Source: Diadema setosum
Lineage: Eukaryota; Echinodermata; Echinoidea; Diadematoida; Diadematidae
Assembly (NCBI GenBank): GCA_033980235.1
Contig: CM067065.1
Location: 3,849,847-3,913,846 of the forward strand
DNA length: 64,000 bases
Direction of reading: 5' to 3'
In this document: positions 1-11,610 of the stretch, piece after piece
How positions within the stretch are numbered: the first letter of the stretch is position 1
Layout of the letters: each line of letters opens with the position of its first letter
The notes under the pieces: generated by a model
Told to the model about the DNA's origin: nothing
What the model saw: the letters and a program-made list of their open reading frames with translations, nothing else
The model's database searches: none
Position numbers and translations under genes: made by a program

Positions 1-600
1 CCTTTAAATGGGTGAACTATGATATGATATCAATATTTTTGCATTAGTGTGGGTCAATATAACATAAAAAAGACATTAGTTATGAAAAATGATAATTTAA
101 GAAAAATGACCTTCACTATAGGGCTCACACCCGTAAATATAATGGATTCTTCCCGGCCTGATCACAAATTCGTACCAAAGATACCAAAATTAATTCAGAA
201 AAAAAAATCATTAAAAATCAGGAAATGAAGGTAGAAGAAAAGTTTTTAGCTCACGTTGATGAGTGTGAATTCCTCTACAAAATATGTTCTGCTTGGCAGG
301 TGATAGGTTTTTCTTGTGGAATTTAAAGGGACTAATTTAACTCGGCGCACGCACAGAAAATCAGAGCCTTTTTGAGTTAAAAAGACACGTAGTCTGACTT
401 TGCGGACCTTTTGACAGAGTTTGAACTGGAAAAACCCCCTTGATATTTTGATGAGTGAAAGGGCACATCTTACTTTATTTTGACATGCGATATGAAAGAC
501 GCCATTTGTATGAGTTATTTTACAGAATTTTTTAAAGTTTGATTTTTAACACACATCCCTATGGGGAAATATTTATGGGTGTGAGCCCTATACCGAGCCG
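1..600. other. Non-coding, no recognised feature
   Basis: AT-rich sequence with stops in all frames and no recognisable protein. The phrase AGGGCTCACACCC near 119 recurs inverted as GGGTGTGAGCCCT near 577. This suggests that a short inverted-repeat element spans roughly 119-590, but its internal sequence was not resolved. Confidence 0.4.
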
Positions 601-867
601 TTGTGATGTGTGGTAGGGTGGCCGCCGTGCGAAAAACCAATGATCCACCACACAACCAACCAGCGCTGCATACTGTACGTCTGAAGCTCCTTTGCACTGC
701 TGTCATGCCATGCATTGGCATGCCCCAGACGCGAAGGCCAGGCAGGGCTGACATCGAACAATCAAAGTAGGCAGGCAGGAAGGGTCGGAGTGTCCGTGTA
801 CTGTATGCAACCTGATACCACAGGACCAGCTCCAATGTACTATCGTGTTTCCACACAACACACACAC

Positions 868-902
868 TCACGCACACACACACACACACACACATACACA
901 CA
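868..902. repeat. CA microsatellite
   Basis: A (CA)n-type run with a few interruptions. It lies in a comparatively GC-rich stretch (about 600-1160) that contains several CpGs and could be promoter-proximal, though no promoter motif was identified. Cysteine/valine- or histidine/threonine-rich frames across it are microsatellite translations, not genes. Confidence 0.8.
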
Positions 903-1628
903 TATAGCCCAACCAACGCTCCATACAGCGCTGCTGGTTAGCTAGCTGGCCGGTACATACACCGAAGAGATTTTTCTCTCCTCGATCTCTTCGTGGTACA
1001 CAATCTCACTGATGCTGCACAGCACTCACGTTGCGTTGCCGATAGTCCAGATTCTGGACGTTTTCTTATCATTACGCACCCACGCGCGCTCCACAGCTTA
1101 TCGCGCTATATCCCCTGTAACCGCTCGATATCGATGAGGGCGCCAACAAACCTGTCCGAAAAAAACGTCCAGACTGGTTTGACAGAGCGTAGGGTCAAAA
1201 GTTCATATTAGGTATGCTGACGTAATGCCCTATCTCTCGCAAGCTCATTGCGTATGCATGAAAAACTAAGGGATCGATCACAGAAAAGAGTTCTGTGGTA
1301 TCGATCGATCTGCAGCCAGCTGTGTGCATTGCACCGTGAATACAGTGCGATCTGCAACAATTACTAATATGTGCACAGAGATGCCTGCATTTTTGCACAA
1401 CACACGATATCACAGTCAAAGAGCCAACTCTTTGATCACAATGCAATGCGAAACTCAGTACTTCAGTGATCCGTAACATGCATTGTTGCACAGCTGATTC
1501 GTGCAACGTTTTTGACTGGCTGAAAGTTTATATGGTTGCAGTCATCTAGGACCTACTTTCACGTTGTGTTTTGGACTTTGTTGTGCCCAGATTCGATGAT
1601 GACTTGAATATTATTCTTGAGATTGGAA

Positions 1629-1795
1629 ATGGCTAACTACAAATCGCCAGCTCGCCGATGTATGATTTGTGATGTGCCACTTCTAACGTCCAAACACTAC
1701 ATAAAAACTGCAAAGAACTCTGTGAAAGTCGTGAGGTGTGGACCTCAAGAAAAGTTGGAAGATTTGTTTGGCGATGTTATTGTTGGTAAAGGGGA
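1629..1795 (+). CDS. Possible first coding exon with CxxC motif, product unknown
   Basis: An ATG at 1629 opens a frame starting MANYKSPARRCMICDVPLL. It is basic and has one CxxC pair (CMIC) near residues 11-14 and a second (CVVC) about 50 residues later, just before the reading enters a low-complexity (TTTG)n tract. A GG|GTAAAG donor-like site at 1795/1796 would end the exon before the second pair. The spacing resembles zinc-binding N-terminal domains of the ZAD/THAP type, but I do not recognise the family. No downstream exon was found in the window on this strand. It could equally be a random open frame or a fragment of a transposon protein. Confidence 0.3.
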
Positions 1796-2237
1796 TCAAT
1801 GTGTTGTTTGTTTGTTTGTTTGTTTTTTGGGGGGATTGTGCCAATCATGTTCATTAAAGGAAATAATTTTGTCATTAATTATTCTTCATTAATAATATTG
1901 TATGATGAAATATTCAGAAATTAAAGAAATTCTTTAATTGACATAGGCACTTGTATGCACCTGTTTTCAATATTATCTGGCCCACTAAGTAACAATGTAA
2001 TTTTGGAATGTAAGCTCAGGGCTGTGAGATGTGGGTTCTATGAACCGTACTTAGCTATGGTATACAAGATATCAAGCATATTCAGTGGTGGGGAAGGTGA
2101 AGGGGATACATTACACAATTTGTAGTGCAAAGTTTTGAAGTACATGTAAGGAACCAGAAAATGCCTTTTTTTTGTTTGTTCTTTTCCCCAAATGTTAGTA
2201 GAGAGCAGTCTAAATTTAAAGAATTGCGCTAAGTTTG

Positions 2238-2541
2238 CAGAGACTCCAACCCCAAGCAACTTCTGATCTGGAGATTCTCCCGCCCGAAACCCCTAGCAAA
2301 CGGGAGACTCCAAGTTGATGTGTGCGAAGCGCGAAGTTCCTAGGATTCTAGATGTTCTCTGGTGCTATCTAAGGCTTATTTTTTTCAACATACGATAGAA
2401 ATAAGTAAGAAATCCTTTCCACCGGGAGCCACAGAGCCAGGGCGGGAGAAATCAAATCTCAAACGGGAGAACGGGAGATTGTGCAAAAATGGGCTTTCGG
2501 CGGGAGATCTCCCGTCGAAAACGGGAGAATTGGAGTCTCTG
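2238..2541. mobile_element. MITE, CAGAGACTCCAA inverted ends
   Basis: Begins CAGAGACTCCAA and ends TTGGAGTCTCTG, a 12-bp perfect terminal inverted repeat. It is flanked on both sides by AGTTTG (2232-2237 and 2542-2547), a likely target-site duplication. The interior is rich in CGGGAGA/TCTCCCG words in both orientations. There is no coding capacity. A related copy in the opposite orientation lies at about 8528-8707. Confidence 0.7.
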
Positions 2542-2559
2542 AGTTTGTAAAACTTTTAT

Positions 2560-4940
2560 AATTTTATTACCACTTCATGTAGGGCCTACTGGGCAGTTAG
2601 ACCGAAACTATTTGCTTTGATAATTTCTGTAACAGAGACAATCAGACCAATATCCCTGTTGTAAGAATACCCCGTCATTCAGTGTTTTGTCTGTTAGTCT
2701 TCACGATAATAAAGCTAAATTTAGTAAAGCAAGATGAAGACGCTTAAGGGCATTTTTGCTACAGAGATATTGGTAGATTGGTCTCTGCAATTACAGAAGT
2801 GATCAGTTTTGGTTGAACTGCCCTTCTGCATATGCATATATACATATATCCAATCATATCTTCCTTTTTTGCAAACCATACCTGTATTTGCTCAAAATAG
2901 TAGCTCCATGTAAATAAGTAGGCCTATTCATATCAAAAGACTGTATGACAGAGCAACTTGTTTGTTTCTAATTCACAAACATTTAAGGGGGATATCAGCA
3001 TGAAATTATGCTTGGGAAATGTGTGGGCCATGCACACAACACACACAAACGCACACACGCATGTGCACACACACACACACTCACGTGTTAGCAATTTGAT
3101 TAAACCCCCTATTACAATTCACATCAAAATTAAAACATTGTACATATACTTTGTACATACAGCTGTAATTACAATGTAGTAGACTTTACTTTTTTTTCTC
3201 CACGTTTATGGCGGCTGATTATTGGTAAATAAGTTAAGATTTGTTTTTCAGTGTTGAGGTGTGGTCAGGAAATACGTCAATTTATCACTGTTGTACTTTG
3301 AAATGTACAATGTACAGTGTACATGTACATTGTACATGTGCAATATATGTTCTATTAAATACACTGTGTAGTCTTCATCATTTCATGTCCAGTAAGAGCA
3401 GACAGCAAAGTGAAAACAAATGGACTACAAGTAGTGTAATTTGAACATATAATTTGTACATTTTTTAATCACATTACTTCTTAAGCCTTCATTATAAAAA
3501 TTTGGCCATGATGGTAAAACTGTTAACGTTGTACCAACTACCAAGGAAGTTTCAAAGCTAGCATCCCACTCCCAACTGCCAATAATGAGTTCAAAAAGTT
3601 GTCACTCTGGGAAGGACGTTCAAAATAATTCCTCAGGTGTATAAGTGCCTTTAAAGTTGGATACTCTGTGCCACCAAGTACTCATAAGGAACTGAAATTA
3701 AATGTTCTATAGTTTCTCCATGCTCTTGAAATTCCTTCATTATACACCGTTCTTTCATATGTACATGTACAAGTACTGTAATATCCAATACATTTACTAT
3801 ATATTCATGATAGTTCATGATCATTGTTCAATAACAGTGCATGATTTTAAACAAAATACATTGTAAACTGTTTGACTCTGAATTTTGATGTCAGAGAAAT
3901 AATATTATATGTCACATTTCAGTCTCATTACCATGTGTAGTAGACTCTCATTACACATCAAAAACACAGGATTAACACAAAGTGGTTACAAGTTATGACA
4001 AAGAAATCTTCCTGGTCCCACTGTAGATTTTGTTTTTCCATTTGTTGTGTTTTACAACAATTCTTGGTAAAAAAAAAAATTGCTTCGAAGTTCAAAAAAA
4101 GAAAATAAATTCATTGCTACACAGTTCAACTACAGGTACAAATGTTCATGTGCATTAACAGAACTAGTTTTATTTTTATCAAAATGGGCCAAAGAACATA
4201 CTGTACTTCTCATGAATGATTTTGTATGTAAAGAAAGTATATGTAAACAAGTTCTTGGTAGTTGTACAACTCAAAAACATACCGTACACATGTGTACACT
4301 TGTATGTACATGTATGCATAGATAAATATGCAATGTACAATTACATGTGCAGATAAACGGCATAACAGTTCAATTTTCAAACACCCACCCAAACACCCAA
4401 AACACACAGCCCATCCCCACTTGGCATGGTCTGTATGTACATATGTACATGTAATCCACTACATCACAAAAACACAACCTTGAACTAAAATATTTCAACT
4501 TTTCCATAATCTTATCACTTCTAATTACGATATGTACCCATCAACATGTCCAATGAAATTAAAATATTCATGCCTAAAAAACAAAGTACAGTATGAAAAG
4601 TAGGTGTGTACAAATGTACATTGCATTTGCTTCTATGAATAAGAGCAAGATACAGTACATGTAATTGCAGTGATAAAAAGAAAATTATTGTATATGTAGC
4701 GTGGAATTGCAAAAATTTATGTGCACCAGAAACCAATGTACCAACCACTCACCATTACAAACCTTAAGGAGGAAAAACACCCACAGTGGATTCTTGTTTT
4801 AAAACAATCATATGAATTCTCTAAAGAACAATTTTCAAAGCCCAAAGGTACAAGCTACATGTACACGTGTATACGTAACATTTTTCAGTTTAAAAAACAA
4901 AAAAATCTTAGCTACAATGTACAACTGTACAGCTGTACAT
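2560..4940. other. Non-coding, TGTACA-rich
   Basis: No protein-like frame. The hexamer TGTACA and its extension TACATGTACA recur very often between about 3130 and 4935, sometimes stacked as at 3306-3345. Short (CA)n runs occur at 3030-3080. This may be an old palindromic repeat or just a compositional bias; no element ends were found. Confidence 0.5.
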
Positions 4941-4946
4941 GATTCT

Positions 4947-5549
4947 TCATGTTACCAGTATATCTGATAAGGCCTGAAAATTGAGTGCTTTTAAAAAGTG
5001 GATATAATCGTCTAGATCACTTGGGCATCCAAACAAAACAGTACTGTGTACGCTGCTTACGTCAACACCCAGGCCAGACGCAATGCTAGCTATCAGAACT
5101 CTGATTTCACCATCTGTTGCCAACATGCTGTCAACCATTTCCTTTTGGATATCAGTTTCCGTGTTCCAGTGGTACATATTATAGACTTATTAACATACCT
5201 GTGGCAACCTTCTGGAAGCAGTGCCATAAAGGTCGCGTACACATTACTGCACAGTTTTCTCATCATCCTTTCACAACATGCACCATGAGTCTTCAAGTCA
5301 TCTGCCAGCCACTTGAACATTGTATCTAAATCTCTTGCAGCAGACTTGACAACATGTTTTATATTTTGCTTGTCCGGCAACTGATTTACCCACACATAAT
5401 TGCGAAGACCAAAGTTTTCGATGATACCGCTATGCACATCTCTGGTTGCAGTGGCTGTCAGGGCGACTGACGACTTGAGTTTCGATCGTTATTCACCCAA
5501 TTTTCCATACGCCGCTCGAAATGCTTTGGTGTCTCCAGATGCGGTCCCC
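4947..5549 (-). pseudogene. RecQ-like DNA helicase fragment, broken
   Basis: Read on the minus strand, the fragment contains a FRAAYGKLGE block, a VALTATATRD block (RecQ helicase motif III region), and then MYHWNTETDIQKEMVDSML and RVLIASIASGLGVD (motif V, usually IATIAFGMGVD), ending at SDLDDYIH where motif VI (QESGRAGRDG) should follow. A TAA replaces one codon right after KLGE, and the frame shifts by one between HRYVN and MYHW near 5180. The start at 5549 is preceded by a strong acceptor (long T tract, then CAAATAG), so the ancestor was probably spliced. Helicase motifs I and II and everything after motif V are absent here. RecQ helicases are ATP-dependent 3'-5' DNA unwinding enzymes; this copy cannot make a full one. 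Confidence 0.7.
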
Positions 5550-5769
5550 CTATTTGAAAAATAAGAAAAAAAAACAGTAAGATTAAAAAAAAGAACATTT
5601 TCTACATTGCACATAAGTGATTTTAATAATGCCTGCAGTCTCTACGATGCATATCACATAGCCATAAGACTGCATAATTTTATTCTATAGATGAACAAGT
5701 ATGAGTACATTTGCATACTGAAGCATGTTCCCATTTGAGTTTTTTCTCAATGTACATGCACATGAAGAA

Positions 5770-5858
5770 TTAGTCTGTGGGCCACAGCGTGTGTCTCGAT
5801 TGCTCCTCTGTGTAGAGGAGCAAAGCCGACGAGGCACAGGCTGTAGCTCACAGACTAA
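5770..5858. repeat. Small foldback repeat
   Basis: TTAGTCTGTGGGCCACAG at the left pairs imperfectly with CTGTAGCTCACAGACTAA at the right, and an inner arm (GCTCCTCTGTGTAGAGGAGC) forms a hairpin. This makes a roughly 90-bp imperfect palindrome typical of a tiny MITE. No target duplication was resolved. Confidence 0.6.
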
Positions 5859-5859
5859 A

Positions 5860-7680
5860 GCTATGAAAAGGCAGTAGGCCTATATGTGTAATTGCATTTG
5901 TATGCGAGAAAGTTACAGTAGTTACTGTACTGTACAAAACAATTAAACCAGAGCAGTTACGGTGTTAACAATATATCACAATTACACAGGATTTAACTCT
6001 GTACACCTTGTAGGAACACTCATCACAAGATATAGTACTGTAGTAGAAGCCTGCCATGTGTTTACCCTACCCGGCCCAGAGGCCAGACATAAATAGTTTT
6101 ACAATCATTTTTTGTTGTTCAACTAGGGGCCTACAGTTACAGTTTGTAATTCAAGACAAGAGACACGTAATGAAAGTTGCCTTGACGAATCATTTTTAGA
6201 AAATGGATAGATCTAAATTGATTAGCTTACCGCTAGGCCGCTTGAGTTTTTGACTTTGTCACGCAGGCCAAGCAAGATCCATAGCCCTGCTCATCTGGTC
6301 CGAAATTAAGACTTCAAAGGCATGACAACAGGAGCCACGGCTTTCGGAGAGTCTGGTCCATCATGTAGATCTAGTTTGCGACGAATATCAACGCATAACG
6401 GTGCAGCTTGGAAGTTGGAACACCACACTATTGCCGAAACCAGTCGGCAGGGAGATCATGACCACGCACGGAGAGACGAGTACGTGTAGTAGGGACTTCT
6501 GAGTGGTTCTGCTGCTGCTCCCCGAAACCGTCAACGAATCCAAGCTTCTCAGTAGCACATTGCATTGAATGCTCTTCTCATTATCACTGTCAGAAAAGCG
6601 ACGTCGAGACGCAGATGTTGACATCCATTGATCATGTAAACAAGATTTGGAGGAAATACTTGAAATGCTGCACAGATTTTGGTCGGAAAACGCAAGACTC
6701 GGAATCAATACGAAAAGCACATTGCACAAGCTGTATGCTGTACACGCGATCCGGGGGATCCCCGATCGAGAAGTAAAAGCCACCTCGAAATTGACATGTA
6801 CGATAGGTCACGATTCTCTAAATGAGTGAATATTTTTCTATACGTATTTATCGATTTTTAATTTTTAATTTTCAAATTATTTTTTTTTGTCGAAAAATAG
6901 ATCCAAAATGTTGATAATTATGATATTTATAATTTAATTTATAACAGTTATGGAAACGAGTAGAAGTTAGTCTTAATCTTACGCACGGTTTATGTACGTT
7001 CTAATTTCATTCTCCTCTTATGATCTCTAAGATATACTATTTGAGCAATTTTTAACAAAAAGAAAAATAATTTTGAAATGCCAGTAATATATGTTGAGAT
7101 TAATACCAATATTGGTGTAAAATACGTATGTTATATTGCTAAATGCAATGTACCTGTTTGCAATAAGACTACAAGATTAGAGATCGATCGACTTTTTTCG
7201 ATCCCGCAAATTGCCTGCTGGATGCGATCTCATCGACCAATCAGGATGCTCGAAATGAATTAGCGGGTGGGGGTGGGGCCGATTTTTTCCGAAATATTTG
7301 GGGGAGACTTGGCAAACCAGACTGGACTGTTTTGGAGGTCCAGATGCGTGCGTGCGCGGCAAATAATACACGAGCGTACGGTGGGGCATACGCGTGCTGT
7401 AGCGGTGTGTGCGCGCGGTAAATGATCACACAAAACAGTCCAGGCAGTGGACTACGTTGCCGACTGCATGCGATACATTATTTTGTACAGTGTGTACTAG
7501 TACATGTAGTAGTACAATCAGCGAGCTCGAGATTGGCGGGAAGTTGGAGTCTTGGACCTACCTGTGTATGAGCAGGGAGGTGGATTTCTTTCTCCAACCT
7601 CCCTGGACCTAGCTAGCAGAGCAACAGTTTGCTGTATACGCTGTTATTTTCGCGTACAGATTTTCACGAGTAACAGAGCC
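5860..7680. other. Non-coding, no recognised gene
   Basis: Open frames on both strands around 6390-6830 and 7080-7610 show no recognisable domains. The upstream exons of the helicase relic would be expected here on the minus strand, but no ATP-binding (Walker A) or DEAH-box segment was found by eye. The stretch 7260-7440 is comparatively GC-rich. Confidence 0.4.
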
Positions 7681-7685
7681 ATAGA

Positions 7686-7687
<2 letters not shown>

Positions 7688-7732
<45 letters not shown>
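7688..7732. repeat. Poly(T) tract, 45 bp
   Basis: An uninterrupted run of 45 T residues, which could be the poly(A) tail of a minus-strand retroelement. On its right, CTCCACGTAGGGAGCTGGGT is not recognised as a known SINE end. Confidence 0.8.
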
Positions 7733-7735
<3 letters not shown>

Positions 7736-7927
7736 CCACGTAGGGAGCTGGGTGAGAGTCTCTTCCCACATCCCCGCTCCAAGCAAAATTTTGCTTCGTG
7801 TCTGTCTCTAGTATAGTATTGTGGGTAAATTTTATTGTCGCGCTATGTACACCCCAAGTTTTTTGTTTTTTGTAGCTCCATGCCCTTACCGAACAGGCCA
7901 CGAACATTGCCTTGTGACGATACGCCC

Positions 7928-8050
7928 TGGGCCCCGTCTTATAAAGCCTTCATATCAATCACAAGTCCCCAAATCAATCGCAACTTGCATTGCAGCACAC
8001 ACAAAAGTTGTGATTGATTTCTATCACAAGTCTTTATAAGACAGGCCCCT
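7928..8050. mobile_element. MITE, GGCCCCGTCTTATAAAG ends
   Basis: Left end TGGGCCCCGTCTTATAAAG and right end CTTTATAAGACAGGCCCC form an inverted repeat. The interior pairs again (AATCACAAGT with a TTGTGATTGATT-type segment), so the whole 120 bp folds back. No coding capacity. Confidence 0.7.
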
Positions 8051-8527
8051 GAGCTAACGAGGAACAGTTACGGGAGGGCTGCCCTCTCGCTCAAGACTTG
8101 TAATTGTTCAAATCAATACAACACAGATAAATCGCCGTAAAAGTACAGGTACCACCAGTGAGTGATATAGTAGACAGTTCACCGTTACTATACATGTGCT
8201 CCGTCAGGGAATAATCTTTCAGAATCCACACTGAAACGTCATGCCTTGTAATACATCCATGTAGCAGCATTCTGGCAGCATGCTGGAGCTGACAGTGCCC
8301 GTAACCCGTAGCACTAAACTTTTGTTTGGTTTTGCTTTTGTTTGTTTGTTTGTTTGGGTTTTTTGCGAGCCCCTAGTATATTGTACTACGTTGCACTACA
8401 TGTATAATGGTTACCTTGAAATACTGTTACATGTATGGAGCCTAGCAATACAGAGGTATACAATTTTCCTAAATCTCCTACCTGTTCTCCTGCTTGAGAT
8501 TTATTTTCTAACTTGACTGTCATCGTC

Positions 8528-8707
8528 TGTTGAAAAATAAGCCTTAGATAGCATGAGATAACATCTAAGAACCCTATATTAGAGCTGGACCCCGACCACA
8601 AGGAACTCATCGCGCTTCGCGCACATCGAGTTGGAGTCTCCCGTTTGCTAGGGGTTTCAGGCGGGAGAATCTCCAGATCAGAAGCGTGCTTGAGGTTGGA
8701 GTCACTG
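8528..8707. mobile_element. Partial MITE, inverted copy of 2238-2541 family
   Basis: GTTGGAGTCTCCCGTTTGCTA, the CGGGAGAATCTCCAGATCAGAAG segment and the TAAGCCTTAGATAGCA segment match the reverse complement of the first part of the element at 2238-2541. The end GGTTGGAGTCACTG corresponds to its terminal repeat. The other end seems truncated; the left boundary is approximate. Confidence 0.6.
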
Positions 8708-8709
8708 GC

Positions 8710-9735
8710 AAGTATAGTAAATACTAATAAACTGACTCTCTCATTGTGACAATCATACTGTGTGTATAAGTACTGGACGAAAATCTATTAGAGGAACAGG
8801 TCGCCTCGATCAATCCATGAAAGTACTCGTAATAACCTTCAACGTAGTGAGTATAGTGTACAATGTAATATGCCAATGTAATGACCTACCTCCTCTGAAA
8901 TTCGTTATTCCTGAGTTAATCCGAAGGTGAAATAAGACCCTATAGTCATGCTACACATGACTCGAAAGTTAAAAAAAAAAGAATTAACAAATGAAAAATA
9001 TAATAATGACAAACGTTTTGAATAAATTTTTTTTTAGTTTACAAATTATTTTCTTTTTCATTTTCAGATTATACCGCGCTTCTATGATAGTGATGATGAT
9101 TATAATTACAACTAGAGAAGCACTCTGAGAGCGCAGACCTCCGCCAAGCATGCAAATCATTTTCACCACTGATCTTGTTCTTCCGTAGAAATATCAGTGA
9201 TTTCCACCCATACGTACTGCATTGTGTGCTGAAAGTTGCCAGATTTCCCCAACATAACAGAATAATAAAAAATCATGTCTGGGGAGAAACGGCGCAGACA
9301 AGTCTGTCTATATGTCATGTCAATGCGTTGTGATGTACTAGAAAATATCAAAACCAAATGCAAGATAATGATGTCCAATACTAATTGAAAGATATTTCGG
9401 ATGAGCTATCGAGTTGCGTGATTCTTAATTTGGATAACGAAAAAAAAAATAAAAAGAACAAAACAGTAACAAAATAATAATCAAAACATACACTGCTAGA
9501 TAACCATGCTCTGCTTGACAGTTGAAATAAAACGTAGACCACGATGTATTTGTTTGTTTGTTTGTTTGTTTTTTCACGATGATTTAACCGCTTCTGAATT
9601 ATAGGCATATTAAAATAAATAGGACTTCGATATATACTTGGCGGGGGGAGGGAAATCGTGCAAAATCACACGTACAAAAGTATAATGATAAAAATAATAA
9701 TAAAGCTCCGGGTTACTGCTTTAGTCAACCAATAG
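8710..9735. other. Non-coding, no recognised feature
   Basis: AT-rich with short A runs and a (GTTT)n stretch near 9550. No protein-like frame or clear element end. Confidence 0.4.
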
Positions 9736-9736
9736 C

Positions 9737-9737
<1 letters not shown>

Positions 9738-9774
<37 letters not shown>
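9738..9774. repeat. TG microsatellite
   Basis: A pure (GT)n run of about 18 repeats. It is followed at 9836-9868 by a hairpin in which CATATACCTCC pairs with GGAGGTATATG, which looks like the end of a separate repeat continuing to about 10040. Confidence 0.85.
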
Positions 9775-9778
<4 letters not shown>

Positions 9779-9835
9779 AATTCTCACTCACTTTCTTCCG
9801 TGATAAACTTCCTCGAATGTAAGTTATTGACTTGT

Positions 9836-10040
9836 CATATACCTCCGTCAAAGGAAGGAGGTATATGCATGTTTTCTTCGGCATTCGTTGGTTTGTTTGT
9901 TGGTTTGTCTGTGTGCAAAATAAGTCATAAAGTTGCGAACGGATTTGAATGAAATTTACAGGAAAGGTTGAGAGTGACACAATTTTACAGATTTTATGAC
10001 GAATTTTCGATATTTTGGCAGGGATATTATAGCGGGTCAA
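9836..10040. repeat. Dispersed repeat starting with a GGAGGTATATG hairpin
   Basis: The hairpin CATATACCTCC...GGAGGTATATG is followed by TGTGCAAAATAAGTC and then GAACGGATTTGAATGAAATTT. The layout resembles interspersed repeats common in marine invertebrate genomes. The right boundary is a guess. Confidence 0.35.
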
Positions 10041-11185
10041 TGAACATGGGAGTAATGCACAATTATTTGCTAACGATTTGCCTATATAACATATTTGTGT
10101 ATAAAAGTTAAAGAAAAACTCTCCAGTCTTGTGAACCCATCATAACCAGAAGACGAAACCACTTTACTGTCCGGGCGCGTATATTATATTACATTCTTTT
10201 AGCTCAAAAAATTATTGTCTTCATCGGAACTTATCCTGAATGATCTCTCCAAAAACTTAATATAAACTCATGTTCTTCTATTTTTATTTCAAAATTGCAT
10301 GTTATCCATTGAATATGATTCCTTTGTCCATTGTTTGTTTATTTTTTCTTCTTATTATTTGTCCTTTTCTTTCTTTTTTTCGTATACTTCGCGGTATATA
10401 ATAATGTGCAAGCTATACATGTATACTTTTGCGGTTCATCCTATACATCTTTCACCTCTTATTCAGGATAGGTTTTTTTCATATTATAATACATAATATA
10501 AAACATCTCGTATACGCTGACGCACTTTCTACATTAATGATCAATGTATCGTAATTGCATGTGTATTCTAGCATTTTTTCCTTCTTCTGTGTACTATAAA
10601 AATATATATTAGATCAGTGTGACGTAAATTGAATGTGCTGAAACTGCGTGTCTACACAGGCCAGAGTCTCAACGGTTGATAAGACTGCGGTTTTAGTAAT
10701 TCAAATCATTAAGTTTACAATATTGAAAGATGTAATGAAAATTATGTTTAGAGAGAAAATGACCAGACAGAAATATTTTGTTGCGTAGTAGGAAAGGTAT
10801 AAATATACTGCAATACTGCAATTTACGATTATCGACGAATTTAGGAAGAAATATTCAGTTGACTGATATTTTGATGAGACATCCAAGGTCATTGATGTGT
10901 TTGGCGAGAAGGGCAGACAAAAATCTTTCATATTTGTGTTGTGGATGAAGTATAGTCCTAATTACAACAATCAATGTGAAACATTATCGAAGCAAGTACG
11001 CGAGAAAATTATATCCGATTTATAGAAAACAATAATGAGATAGGAAGGAAAGAAAAGGTGTAGGCCAAATGAGGTTGGAGTTCCATCTGGCTGTATAAAC
11101 ATTCAAACCGCTGTCAGTTTTCTTTTGATGTATAAAAGAATTCCACATTACATGTGCATTTGTGACTTTGATGATCGGGTTTCAA
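10041..11185. other. Non-coding, no recognised feature
   Basis: AT-rich with T-rich stretches. No protein-like frame, RNA gene or repeat boundary seen. Confidence 0.4.
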
Positions 11186-11610
11186 TAGGCGTTTTCACAT
11201 CAGCCCGATGTTTCGAGATAGCGCGCTATTTTCTGACTTGGGAAATTTTCCCGATAGCGAAATAGCGCGCTATTTGATAATGTGAACACAAATTAACGCG
11301 CTAGTTGTATCGCTCTGATCGAGAAACTTTCTCGAGTCCAACTCGGGAAATTTCTGAAATAGCTGGATAGTAGCGCGCTATTTGATAGTATAGGCGTTTT
11401 CACATTAGCCCGATGTTTCGAGATAGCGCGCTATTTTCTGACTTGGGAAATTTTCCCGATAGCGAAATAGCGTGCTATTTGATAATGTGAACACAAACTA
11501 ACGCGCTAGTTGTATCGCTCTGATCAAGAAAATTTCTCGAGTCCAACTCGGGAAATTTCTGAAATAGCTGGATAGTGTAGCGCGCTACTCGGATAATTAA
11601 TGTGAAAACG
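11186..11610. mobile_element. MITE as a near-complete direct duplication (205-bp period)
   Basis: TAGGCGTTTTCACAT starts at 11186 and again at 11391. The two units share AGCCCGATGTTTCGAGATAGCGCGCTATT, the TTCCCGATAGCG block and the AACGCGCTAGTTGTATCGCTC block with few differences. The right end AATGTGAAAACG is the reverse complement of CGTTTTCACATT, so the units are TIR elements. The palindromic core AATAGCGCGCTATT occurs repeatedly. No coding capacity. Confidence 0.7.
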
